Shown here: in pieces, positions 38,759-47,000 of the stretch
Position numbering within the stretch: the stretch's first letter is position 1
Layout: each line of letters begins with the position of its first letter
Assembly: GCA_041916675.1 (NCBI GenBank)
Contig: JAYRZB010000012.1
Location: 1-51,865, forward strand
Length of the DNA stretch: 51,865 nucleotides
From: JAYRZB01 sp041916675
GTDB taxonomy: Bacteria; Pseudomonadota; Alphaproteobacteria; Rhizobiales; Devosiaceae
Direction: 5' to 3'
The notes under the pieces: generated by a model
Seen by the model: only the letters and a program-made list of their open reading frames with translations
What the model was told of the DNA's origin: nothing
Database searches by the model: none
Position numbers and translations under genes: made by a program

Positions 38759-41362
38759 ATGAAGCTCGTCATCGTCGAGTCTCCCAACAAGATCAAGACG
38801 ATCAGCAAATATCTTGGCGCAGGATATGAAGTCCTTGCGAGCTTCGGTCACGTCCGCGATTTGCCTGCCAAGGATGGTTCTGTCCGCCCCGACGAAGATT
38901 TCGCTATGTCCTGGGAGGTCGATACCGCCTCCAAAAAAAGGCTTGCTGACATCGCCCGCGCCGTCAAGGAAGCCGACGAACTCATCCTCGCCACCGACCC
39001 GGATCGCGAGGGGGAAGCCATTTCCTGGCACGTGCTCGATGTGCTTAGGGAAAAGAAGGCCATCCGCAAGGATCTCAAAGTCCGTCGTGTGGTGTTCAAC
39101 TCCATCACCAAAGACGCCATCCTTGAAGCCATGACCCATGCGCGCGATATCGATGCGCCGCTGGTCAACGCCTACCTCGCCCGCCGCGCCCTCGATTATC
39201 TGGTGGGGTTCACCCTCTCGCCCATCCTCTGGCGCAAGCTACCCGGCTCCCGTTCGGCCGGCCGCGTCCAATCCGTGGCGCTGCGCATCGTCTGCGACCG
39301 CGAGGCCGAAATCGAGCGCTTCAAGCCTCAGGAATACTGGAGCGTGCTGGCCAATCTGCTGCACAAGGGAAAGACATTCGAGGCACGGCTCTATTCGGTC
39401 GATGGCAAAAAGACCGACAAGCTCGACATTCATTCGGGTGCTGAAGCCGAAGCACTCAAGACGGCCATCGATTCCGGCAAGTTCCGTGTCTCAGACATTG
39501 AAAAGAAGCCGACGCGCCGCAATCCCTATCCGCCTTTCACCACATCGAGCCTGCAGCAGGATGCCTCCTCGCGGCTTGGCTTCTCACCGACCCGCACCAT
39601 GCAGATCGCCCAGCGCCTCTACGAAGATGGGCTGATCACCTACATGCGTACCGATGCGGTGCAGATGGCGCCCGAGGGTGTCGATCAGGCTCGCCGCGCC
39701 ATCGCCAAGGAATTTGGCCCGGCCTACCTGCCCGAAAAGGCGCGCATCTATCAGACCAAGGCCAAGAACGCCCAGGAGGCGCACGAGGCCATCCGCCCAA
39801 CCGATATGTTCAAGCACCCCGATACGCTGCGCATCGATGCCGATCAGGCCAAGCTCTATGGCCTGATCTGGCGGCGCACACTGGCCAGCCAGATGCGCTC
39901 GGCCGAAATCGAGCGCACCACCGCCGACATCGATGTCATGGGCATCTCGCGCAACGTGGCGCTGCGCGCTGTCGGCTCGGTCGTCACTTTCCCCGGCTTC
40001 CTGGCGCTTTACGGCGTGGAGTCGAAAGAAGATCGCGACGAGGACGATGAGGACAGCCGCGAACTGCCCCCGCTCGAAGTCGGCGATGCGCCCACGCTGT
40101 CGAGCTGCGATATAGCCCAGCACTTCACCCAGCCACCTGCCCGCTACACCGAAGCGAGCCTGATCAAGAAGATGGAAGAGGTTGGCATCGGCCGCCCTTC
40201 CACCTACGCTGCCACCGTCTCGGTGCTGCAGGATCGCAACTACATCCGGCTCGAAAAGCGCGCCATCGTGCCCGAGGATCGCGGCCGCATCGTCACCGCC
40301 TTCCTGGAAAGCTTCTTTGCCCGCTGGGTTGAATATGGCTTCACCGCCGGCCTCGAAGAGCAGCTCGACGAAATCTCCGCTGGCACGCTCGACTACAAGG
40401 CCGTGCTGCGCGAGTTCTGGGCCGATTTCTCCCGGCATACCGACGAGATCAAGGATCTGCGGGTCTCCGAGGTCCTCGATGCCCTCAACGAACTACTCAA
40501 GGACCACATCTTTCCCGCCCGCGCGGATGGGTCCGATCCGCGCATCTGCCCCACCTGTGGCACGGGCCAGTTGTCGCTCAAGCTTGGCAAGTTCGGCGCT
40601 TTCATTGGCTGCTCGAACTATCCCGAATGCCGCCACACCATGCAGCTTTCCGACGCCGCAACCGGCGCCGAAACCGGTGCAGGCGATGGCGTGCTCGGCA
40701 CCGATCCGGAATCTGGCGAACAGGTTCTGGTCAAGACCGGCAGGTTCGGCCCTTATGTGCAGCTCGGCGAAGGCCCGGAACCCAAGCGTTCCAGCCTTCC
40801 CAAGGGGTGGACGGCGGATTCGGTCACGCTGGAGCGGGCCCTGCAGTTGCTCACCCTGCCGCGTGAGGTTGGCCTCCATCCCGAATCCGGCCTGCCCATC
40901 ACCGCTGGCCTCGGCCGCTATGGCCCCTTCATCCTGCACGATGGCAAATATGCCAACCTGCCCGATGCCGAGGAGGTCTTCACCGTTGGCATCAACCGCG
41001 CCGTCGACCTGCTGGCTGCCAAGGCCGCTGGTGGTGGCCGCCGTGGTGGCACGCCCGCAGCATTGAAAACGCTCGGCGATCATCCCGATGGTGGGCCGAT
41101 CACAGTACGCGACGGCAAGTATGGGCCCTATGTGAACTGGGCCAAGGTCAACGCCACCCTGCCCAAGGGCGTGGCGCCCGACACCATCACCATCGAGCAG
41201 GCCCTTGAACTGATCGCCGCCAAAGCCGGAAGCGCCAAGAAGCCGGCCCGCAAAGCCGCAACCAAGAAGGCGCCAGCCAAAAAGACGGCAAAGGCTCCGG
41301 CCGCCAAGAAGCCTGCTGCTAAAAAAGCACCGGCGAAAAAGACCAAGGTCGCGGCCGAGTAG
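38759..41362 (+). CDS. DNA topoisomerase I
   Basis: An 867-residue type IA topoisomerase that relaxes negative supercoils. The toprim domain shows KLVIVESPNKIKTISKYL and LATDPDREGEAISWH. The catalytic Tyr lies in LYEDGLITYMRTDAV. One four-Cys zinc finger is seen (CPTCGTG...CSNYPECRHT, near residues 598-625), followed by Toprim_Crpt-type repeats containing KYGPYV or RFGPYV. The last 50 residues are Lys/Ala/Pro-rich (histone-like tail), which probably bind DNA nonspecifically. The ATG at 38759 is selected from the family N-terminus. Confidence 0.96.
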   Translation: MKLVIVESPNKIKTISKYLGAGYEVLASFGHVRDLPAKDGSVRPDEDFAMSWEVDTASKKRLADIARAVKEADELILATDPDREGEAISWHVLDVLREKKAIRKDLKVRRVVFNSITKDAILEAMTHARDIDAPLVNAYLARRALDYLVGFTLSPILWRKLPGSRSAGRVQSVALRIVCDREAEIERFKPQEYWSVLANLLHKGKTFEARLYSVDGKKTDKLDIHSGAEAEALKTAIDSGKFRVSDIEKKPTRRNPYPPFTTSSLQQDASSRLGFSPTRTMQIAQRLYEDGLITYMRTDAVQMAPEGVDQARRAIAKEFGPAYLPEKARIYQTKAKNAQEAHEAIRPTDMFKHPDTLRIDADQAKLYGLIWRRTLASQMRSAEIERTTADIDVMGISRNVALRAVGSVVTFPGFLALYGVESKEDRDEDDEDSRELPPLEVGDAPTLSSCDIAQHFTQPPARYTEASLIKKMEEVGIGRPSTYAATVSVLQDRNYIRLEKRAIVPEDRGRIVTAFLESFFARWVEYGFTAGLEEQLDEISAGTLDYKAVLREFWADFSRHTDEIKDLRVSEVLDALNELLKDHIFPARADGSDPRICPTCGTGQLSLKLGKFGAFIGCSNYPECRHTMQLSDAATGAETGAGDGVLGTDPESGEQVLVKTGRFGPYVQLGEGPEPKRSSLPKGWTADSVTLERALQLLTLPREVGLHPESGLPITAGLGRYGPFILHDGKYANLPDAEEVFTVGINRAVDLLAAKAAGGGRRGGTPAALKTLGDHPDGGPITVRDGKYGPYVNWAKVNATLPKGVAPDTITIEQALELIAAKAGSAKKPARKAATKKAPAKKTAKAPAAKKPAAKKAPAKKTKVAAE

Positions 41363-41490
41363 CCGCTGGCCTGCGGCAGCTCGAGGTTGGAAAGCGCGCC
41401 GGGTGAGCGGCCGCCTGTCGCTGATCGCGCCTGTGGCCCAGACGGCACATTCCCCCTATCCTAGCTCCGACTCACAGCCGAAAGCCCAGC

Positions 41491-43767
41491 ATGGCCCGCA
41501 CGCCCAATTCCCGTCCGCCCAAGCGCGCCCGCGCCTTCGTCACTGGCGTGCTGCCTTCCAAGGAGCAGATCCTTGAGGCGATGGCGATTTATCCCGATAT
41601 CGACGGCAAGCGCGACCTGGCCAAATATTTCGGCATCAAGGGCGACATGCGCACCCCGTTCAAGGTGTTGCTGAAAGAGATGGAAGGCGAAGGCATTATT
41701 GCCCGCAAGCGCAAGTCCCTGCGCCGCACCGCCACCCTGCCCGAAGTCACAGTCCTCGACATCCCGACCGATGCTGATCCCGAACAGCTCTTTGCGTTCC
41801 CCGCAACCTGGAACGACGACGAGGGCGAAAAGCCGCTGGTGACAGTCATCACCCCGCCCAATGCCCGGGTCGTCCCCGGCCCTGGCGACCGCATCCTGGC
41901 GCGCATTTCAGCAGGCGACGGCCCAGTTCCGACCTACACCGCCCGTGCCATGAAAATCCTCGACAAGCCGCGACGCGGCCAGATCGGCATCGTGCGCATG
42001 GACGACGATGGCGCGCGCCTGATCCCGGTTGATCGCAAGCAAAAGGAAATGCGCATCCCGCTGGGCGACCTCGGCGAGGCCAGGGACGGCGATCTCGTCG
42101 AAGTTGAAGTCAAGGTTTCAGGCCGCCTCATGCTGCCGCGCGCCAAGGTCGTCAGCGTGGTCGGCAACCCCATGAGCGAAGGGGCGGTCTCGATGATCGC
42201 CATTCACAACCTCGAAATCCCCTACCGCTTCCCCGCCTCGGTGCTCAAGGAAGCCGAGGAGGCCGGCGAAGCCAACCTCAAGGGCCGCGAGGACTGGCGC
42301 CACATTCCGCTCATCACCATCGATCCCTTCGATGCCAAGGATCATGACGACGCGGTCTATGCAGAGCCAGATACCGACCCCAGGAATGCCGGCGGGCACG
42401 TGGTCTATGTCGCCATCGCCGATGTTGCGGCCTATGTCCGCCCCGGCACCGCGCTGGATCGGGAAGCCTATCTGCGCGGCAACTCGGTCTACTTCCCAGA
42501 TCGCGTCGTGCCCATGCTGCCCGAACGCATCTCGAACGACCTGTGTTCGCTCAAGGAAGGGGTCAACCGTCCCTCGCTTGCCGTACGCATGGTCATCGAT
42601 GCCAATGGCCACAAAAAGAGCCACAGTTTCCATCGCGTCCTGTTCCGCTCGGCGGCCAAGCTCAGTTACCAGCAGGCACAGGCCGCCATCGACGGGCAGC
42701 CCGATGCGCAGACCCAGCCGATCCTCGAGCCCATCCTCAAGCCACTCTGGCAGGCATATGGGGCCATGACCACGGCGCGCGACAAGCGCAGCCCGCTCGA
42801 TCTCGACCTGCCAGAGCGCAAGATCATCCTCGACGACAAAGGCATGGTCGCCGATGTCCGCGTGCCGCAGCGGCTCGATGCCCATCGCCTGATCGAGGAA
42901 ATGATGATTGCGGCCAACGTTGCTGCCGCCGAAACGCTGGAAAAGCACCGGTCAGCCCTGCTCTATCGCGTGCACGACACTCCCAGCCAGGAAAAGCTCA
43001 AAGCCTTGCGCGATTTTCTGGCCTCGCTCAGCCTGCCTATCACCAAGACCGATGCCGTCCGCCCGCTCGATTTCAACCGCACGCTGGCCAAGGCCCGGCA
43101 GGAAGGCAAGATCGAGCAGGTTTCCGAAATGGTGCTGCGGAGCCAGGCCCAGGCCGAATACGCCGCAGAAAACTACGGCCACTTCGGGTTGAACCTGGAT
43201 CGCTATGCCCACTTCACCTCGCCCATCCGCCGCTATGCCGATCTGATCGTGCATCGCGCGCTGATCACGGCACTCGGCTTTGGCGATGACGGCCTGACCG
43301 AAAGCGAAGTTGCCGCCCTGCCCGGCATTGCCCAGCACATTTCCTCCACCGAACGCCGCGCCATGATCGCCGAGCGCGAAACCAATGATCGCCTGCTCGC
43401 CCAGTTCCTCGCCGGCAAGATCGGCGCCGAGTTCCAGGGCCGGGTTTCCGGCGTTACCAAGTCGGGCCTGTTCATTCGTCTGCTCGAAACTGGCGCTGAT
43501 GGCTTTATCCCCGCATCAACCCTTGGGCACGACTATTATCGCTATGAAGAGCAATTACAGGCTATGGTCGGGGACAGAACGGGCGAAACCTTCCGCCTCG
43601 GTGATACGGTGACGGTCCGGCTGCTCGAAGCGGCCCCGGTTGCTGGCGCCCTGAGGTTTGAGCTTCTGTCCGAAGGCAGCCGCGGCAATCCGTCTACTGG
43701 CAAACGCGGCGGCCAGCGTTCATCTAGGTCCTACGGCCCAAAGGGCCGCAAGTCCGGCAGGAGATAG
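41491..43767 (+). CDS. Ribonuclease R
   Basis: A 758-residue 3'-5' exoribonuclease able to digest structured RNA. An N-terminal winged-helix region (about 15-65; PSKEQILEAMAIYPDIDGKR) is followed by cold-shock domains, the RNB catalytic domain with the Asp cluster in TIDPFDAKDHDDAVYAE and the NSVYFPDRVVPMLPERISN segment, and a C-terminal S1 domain (GRVSGVTKSGLFIRLLETGADGF). The tail is Gly/Arg/Lys-rich. It follows topA by about 130 bp, with no clear terminator between them. Confidence 0.96.
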   Translation: MARTPNSRPPKRARAFVTGVLPSKEQILEAMAIYPDIDGKRDLAKYFGIKGDMRTPFKVLLKEMEGEGIIARKRKSLRRTATLPEVTVLDIPTDADPEQLFAFPATWNDDEGEKPLVTVITPPNARVVPGPGDRILARISAGDGPVPTYTARAMKILDKPRRGQIGIVRMDDDGARLIPVDRKQKEMRIPLGDLGEARDGDLVEVEVKVSGRLMLPRAKVVSVVGNPMSEGAVSMIAIHNLEIPYRFPASVLKEAEEAGEANLKGREDWRHIPLITIDPFDAKDHDDAVYAEPDTDPRNAGGHVVYVAIADVAAYVRPGTALDREAYLRGNSVYFPDRVVPMLPERISNDLCSLKEGVNRPSLAVRMVIDANGHKKSHSFHRVLFRSAAKLSYQQAQAAIDGQPDAQTQPILEPILKPLWQAYGAMTTARDKRSPLDLDLPERKIILDDKGMVADVRVPQRLDAHRLIEEMMIAANVAAAETLEKHRSALLYRVHDTPSQEKLKALRDFLASLSLPITKTDAVRPLDFNRTLAKARQEGKIEQVSEMVLRSQAQAEYAAENYGHFGLNLDRYAHFTSPIRRYADLIVHRALITALGFGDDGLTESEVAALPGIAQHISSTERRAMIAERETNDRLLAQFLAGKIGAEFQGRVSGVTKSGLFIRLLETGADGFIPASTLGHDYYRYEEQLQAMVGDRTGETFRLGDTVTVRLLEAAPVAGALRFELLSEGSRGNPSTGKRGGQRSSRSYGPKGRKSGRR

Positions 43768-43772
43768 ATTTC

Positions 43773-44180
43773 ATGGCCAGCAAGGCCCAGACCCTTTCCA
43801 AGCGCGATGCCAACCAGGCGATGCTGAACGGCATCAAGTGCAAATGCCCGGCCTGCGGTGAAGGCAATCTTTTCCGTGCCTACCTCAAGGTCAACGACAC
43901 CTGTCCCAATTGCGGCGAAGAGCTGTTTCACCACCGCGCCGATGATGCCCCGCCTTACATTGCCATCTTTATTGTGGGCCACCTGATCGTTGGCCTGATG
44001 CTGCATCTGGAAATGGCATGGCATGTCGATCCGATGTTCTACATCTACACCATGGTGCCGCTCTCGATCATCATGCCCCTGGCCATGCTGCCCTCGATCA
44101 AGGGCGCGGTTGTGGGCCTGCAATGGGCCAAGCGCATGTTTGGATTCGATCCCAATCACAAGGACATGCCGGGCTTCTGA
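43773..44180 (+). CDS. DUF983 family membrane protein
   Basis: A 135-residue protein with an N-terminal zinc ribbon, KCKCPACGEGNLFRAYLKVNDTCPNCGEEL (two CxxC pairs, near residues 22-51), followed by two membrane segments (about 60-80 and 88-110). The HRADDAPPYIAIFIVGH sequence at the first segment is a DUF983 hallmark. Function is not established; it often lies beside rnr, as here. AGGAG within the rnr 3' end precedes the ATG, so it is co-transcribed with rnr. Confidence 0.9.
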   Translation: MASKAQTLSKRDANQAMLNGIKCKCPACGEGNLFRAYLKVNDTCPNCGEELFHHRADDAPPYIAIFIVGHLIVGLMLHLEMAWHVDPMFYIYTMVPLSIIMPLAMLPSIKGAVVGLQWAKRMFGFDPNHKDMPGF

Positions 44181-44199
44181 TCCGGCGTTGCGCGGTCCC

Positions 44200-44227
44200 T
44201 TGACACGGGCCGCAAAATCACTAGTTT
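44200..44227 (+). promoter_or_regulatory. rpmG promoter
   Basis: A perfect TTGACA (44200-44205) is followed after 16 bp by TAGTTT (44222-44227). Transcription would start near 44235, about 50 bp before the rpmG ATG. Confidence 0.55.
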
Positions 44228-44287
44228 GCGCCCAAATTCAAGCGCCGCATGGTTTGCCGCGCGGACCGCTTATGTAAGGACACGATC

Positions 44288-44455
44288 ATGGCAAAAGCCA
44301 ATACCATCAAGATCAAGCTGGTTTCGACTGCTGACACCGGCTTCTACTACGTCACCAAGAAGAACGCCCGCACCATGACCGAGAAGATGTCCATGCGTAA
44401 GTATGACCCGGTCGTGCGCAAGCATGTCGACTTCAAGGAAGCCAAGATCAAGTAA
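44288..44455 (+). CDS. 50S ribosomal protein L33
   Basis: A 55-residue L33 with the typical sequence TIKIKLVSTADTGFYYVTKKN, ending KHVDFKEAKIK. It lacks the zinc-binding Cys pairs, so it is the Cys-minus form. AAGGA lies 8 nt before the ATG. It has its own promoter upstream and a strong terminator downstream. Confidence 0.97.
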   Translation: MAKANTIKIKLVSTADTGFYYVTKKNARTMTEKMSMRKYDPVVRKHVDFKEAKIK

Positions 44456-44477
44456 TCTGGACTTCGACGCCGAAACA

Positions 44478-44506
44478 AAAACCCCGCGCCTCAGGCGCGG
44501 GGTTTT
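44478..44506 (+). terminator. Intrinsic terminator of rpmG
   Basis: A perfect stem of at least 10 bp (CCCCGCGCCT / AGGCGCGGGG) is preceded by AAAAA and followed by TTTTTGTTTT, 26 bp after the rpmG stop. It is a very strong, nearly symmetric terminator. Confidence 0.92.
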
Positions 44507-44526
44507 TGTTTTCAGATCCATCCAAG

Positions 44527-44690
44527 TAAAAGTGGCTGGTCCAGCAAGGCATGTCAAAGAGGCCACTCTAAGCCATCGCCGGACCAGCCGCCCCGACGGA
44601 CCCAGGAGTTGCGGCGGACCTGAGAAAACCGAAGGGGAGAGCTGAGATCGCCCTTGCGGCGGGGCAATCTCATAACTGGACCCTACTCCG
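44527..44690. other. Structured gene-free stretch, possible small RNA
   Basis: The 300-bp region between the rpmG terminator and pleD (44507-44815) has no credible gene. It holds a perfect 9-bp arm pair GGCTGGTCC (44534-44542) / GGACCAGCC (44581-44589), a competing 6-bp pair AGTGGC (44531-44536) / GCCACT (44562-44567) and a 10-bp pair GAGATCGCCC (44644-44653) / GGGCAATCTC (44662-44671) with one G-U. No known RNA family is recognised and neither strand has an obvious promoter. A 7-bp AACCTTA/TAAGGTT hairpin at 44758-44776 could be a weak pleD terminator. Confidence 0.3.
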
Positions 44691-44815
44691 CTCTACTGCC
44701 CACGCCAAGTATCTACGTTGAGCGCGACTGGCCCATCCGCATTTATAATAAATCCTTAACCTTACCGCTTAAGGTTCTACAGGCTGGTGCAGCTGGGTGA
44801 CTTGCCGTCTACTTG

Positions 44816-46186
44816 TCAGGCGGCGTCAAAAACCACGCGGTTCCGGCCTTCACGTTTGGCCCGGTAAAGCGCAACGTCCGCCCGCTTGATCATCAGCTCG
44901 GGCGTATCTGGCTCGCCCTCGTTCATCGACAGCCCTACCGACACTGTAATCGGCAAAGAGCGGCCGGAAAGCACTTCAAAACCGCGTTCAGCCACCGCCG
45001 AGCGCACGCGTTCGGCCACGCTCTGCGCCTGCCGGAAATCGGTGTCCGGCATCAGCACCACAAATTCCTCGCCGCCGTAGCGGCAGGCCAGGTCGACCCC
45101 GCGGATATTGCGCCGCAGCCGCAGCGCGAACTCCTTGAGCACCGCATCGCCCACATCGTGGCCGAAATTGTCGTTCACGGATTTGAAGAAATCCATGTCG
45201 ATCATCATCACAGCCATGTCGCGCGATTGTTCGCGGGCCTTTTCCATCATGATCGCCAGATGCCGGTCGAAGTAGCGCCGGTTATAAAGACCGGTCATTT
45301 CATCCGTCACCGCCAGCGCCAGCGTGTTGTTCACGCTCTGGCGCAACTCGTTCGCATAGCGGTGCCGGCGGATCTGCGTGCGCACGCGAGCCGAAAGCTC
45401 GTTGCGCTCCACCGGCCGCATGATGAAATCATTCACGCCCAGATCGAGCCCGCGCACCACGCGTGGCCGGTCTGATTCCTCTGCGATCAGGATGATCGGC
45501 AGCGTCCGGGCCTGCTCCAGCGTCCGAATCTGCGAACAGACCCGCAGCGGATCAAAATCCCCCAGCGCCATGCTGACCAGGGCCAGTTCGTACCCGCCGC
45601 CCGTCACCTGAAAAACCGCATCGGCCGGGTTGGTCAAAATGTCGACTTCGTTTTCGCCGACCAGGTGTGCCTTGAGCCGTTCGGCGTGGCGCTGGTCCTC
45701 GTCGATGATCAATATCTTGCCGCCCTGCGCCGAGATCGAATCCATGGCCCGGATGGCGTCTTCAATGGCAATTTCCTGGCCGGTCTTGGCGCGGGCGCGC
45801 AACTCGTCGGTCAGCATCTTGAGCCGTCCCAGCGATTTGACGCGCGCCATCAGTTGCACATCATCGACCGGCTTGGTCAGAAAATCATCGGCGCCGGCTT
45901 CAAGCCCTTTCACCCGGTCAGATGTCTGGTCCAGGGCCGTGATCATCAGCACGGGGATATGATGCGTCTTGGGGTTGCCTTTGAGGCGCTTGCACACCTC
46001 GAACCCATCCATTTCCGGCATCATCACATCGAGCAGGACAATGTCGATGTCCTGACTGTCGCAGATGGCCAGCGCCTCACGCCCTGACGAGGCCGTGGCA
46101 ACGTCGAAATATTCCGCCGTCAAACGGGCTTCGAGAAGCTTCACGTTTGTGGGGATGTCGTCGACAATCAGCACGCGCGCTGTCAC
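44816..46186 (-). CDS. PleD-type response regulator diguanylate cyclase (REC-REC-GGDEF)
   Basis: A 456-residue protein. REC1 (about 1-120) has the phosphoacceptor Asp in IDIVLLDVMMPEMDGFEV. REC2 (about 155-275) has ELALVSMALGDFD in its place, with no acceptor Asp, as in the adaptor receiver of Caulobacter PleD. The GGDEF domain reads CRYGGEEFVVLMPDTD with an inhibitory RxxD site (RGVD) five residues before GGEEF. Phosphorylation drives dimerisation and c-di-GMP synthesis at one cell pole. It lies 54 bp downstream of divK on the same strand, the conserved divK-pleD operon. Confidence 0.95.
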   Translation of the reverse strand: MTARVLIVDDIPTNVKLLEARLTAEYFDVATASSGREALAICDSQDIDIVLLDVMMPEMDGFEVCKRLKGNPKTHHIPVLMITALDQTSDRVKGLEAGADDFLTKPVDDVQLMARVKSLGRLKMLTDELRARAKTGQEIAIEDAIRAMDSISAQGGKILIIDEDQRHAERLKAHLVGENEVDILTNPADAVFQVTGGGYELALVSMALGDFDPLRVCSQIRTLEQARTLPIILIAEESDRPRVVRGLDLGVNDFIMRPVERNELSARVRTQIRRHRYANELRQSVNNTLALAVTDEMTGLYNRRYFDRHLAIMMEKAREQSRDMAVMMIDMDFFKSVNDNFGHDVGDAVLKEFALRLRRNIRGVDLACRYGGEEFVVLMPDTDFRQAQSVAERVRSAVAERGFEVLSGRSLPITVSVGLSMNEGEPDTPELMIKRADVALYRAKREGRNRVVFDAA

Positions 46187-46240
46187 AGGCCGCTGGCCTC
46201 CAGATCACGGATTTGGAAAAAGCGCAGGCGCGCTCAAACA

Positions 46241-46615
46241 CTATTTGGCCGGACCAATGTAGCGTTCAATCGTTTCCAAAAAGTGAGGCACCGAAATGGG
46301 CTTGGAGATATAGCCTTCGCACCCGCCCTGCAAAATCCGCTCTTCGTCGCCCTTCATGGCAAACGCAGTGACCGCGATCACCGGGATCGACTGCAGATCG
46401 TCATCTTCCTTGAGCCACTTGGTCACCACCAGCCCCGAAACTTCGGGCAGCTGGATATCCATCAGGATCAGGTCAGGATGGTGGGCGCGGGCGAGGTCGA
46501 GCGCTTCCATGCCATTGCGGGTCTGGATCACCGAATAGCCGCGCGATTCGAGCAGATCGTTGAAGAGCTTCATATTGAGCTCATTGTCTTCCACGATCAT
46601 CACGGTCTTTGGCAT
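46241..46615 (-). CDS. Single-domain response regulator DivK
   Basis: A 124-residue receiver domain without output domain: VMIVEDNELNMKLFNDLLE at the N-terminus, the phosphoacceptor Asp in DLILMDIQLPEVSG (near residue 53), the switch Thr in IAVTAFAM and the conserved Lys in ISKPIS. In Caulobacter and rhizobia DivK is phosphorylated by PleC/DivJ-type kinases and acts through CckA to lower CtrA activity. The ATG at 46615 has GAGGG upstream. It is divergent from the DUF3572 gene, and precedes pleD. Confidence 0.95.
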   Translation of the reverse strand: MPKTVMIVEDNELNMKLFNDLLESRGYSVIQTRNGMEALDLARAHHPDLILMDIQLPEVSGLVVTKWLKEDDDLQSIPVIAVTAFAMKGDEERILQGGCEGYISKPISVPHFLETIERYIGPAK

Positions 46616-46713
46616 GAGCCCTCGCTTGCGGTTGCGCCAGCGGCGGCAACGCTTCGTTTTGCCTGAAGGCTGGAGTAACATCAATTGCTTTCAAAACAAC
46701 GAAGGGAGCCGCC

Positions 46714-46992
46714 GTGGGCCGCGCCGACAGTTCGCGTCTTGACGAGAAAACGCTGGCCGATCTGTGCCTCGGCCATTTGGCTGAGCACCCGGAAAACCTC
46801 GCAGAATTCATGGGCGTAGCCGGCTACACACCCCAAACCCTGCGCGGTGCGGTGGGCACGAGCCAGTTTGGTCGCGGCCTGATTGACTATTTTGCCGCCG
46901 ACGAACCCCTGCTGCTGGCACTATGCGCCAACAAGGGAATCCGGCCAGAAGACTTCATGCGTGTCTGGCACAAGCTCAATCCGGCTGGATAG
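46714..46992 (+). CDS. DUF3572 family protein
   Basis: A 92-residue protein of DUF3572, a short alphaproteobacterial family. Conserved segments are ADLCLGHLAEHPENLAEFMGVAGY (near residues 15-38), the LRGAVGTSQFGRGLIDYF region and LALCANKGIRPEDFMRVWHKL. It starts with GTG at 46714, supported by AGGGAG 6 nt upstream. Function is not known. It is regularly found divergent from divK, and here ends 8 bp before dinB. Confidence 0.88.
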   Translation: MGRADSSRLDEKTLADLCLGHLAEHPENLAEFMGVAGYTPQTLRGAVGTSQFGRGLIDYFAADEPLLLALCANKGIRPEDFMRVWHKLNPAG

Positions 46993-47000
46993 CGATTCGC

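Noticed and set aside
44816..46186. PleD REC2 lacking its phosphoacceptor as a sign of decay
   Set aside because: The second receiver of PleD proteins is normally a degenerate adaptor domain, so this is a family feature.
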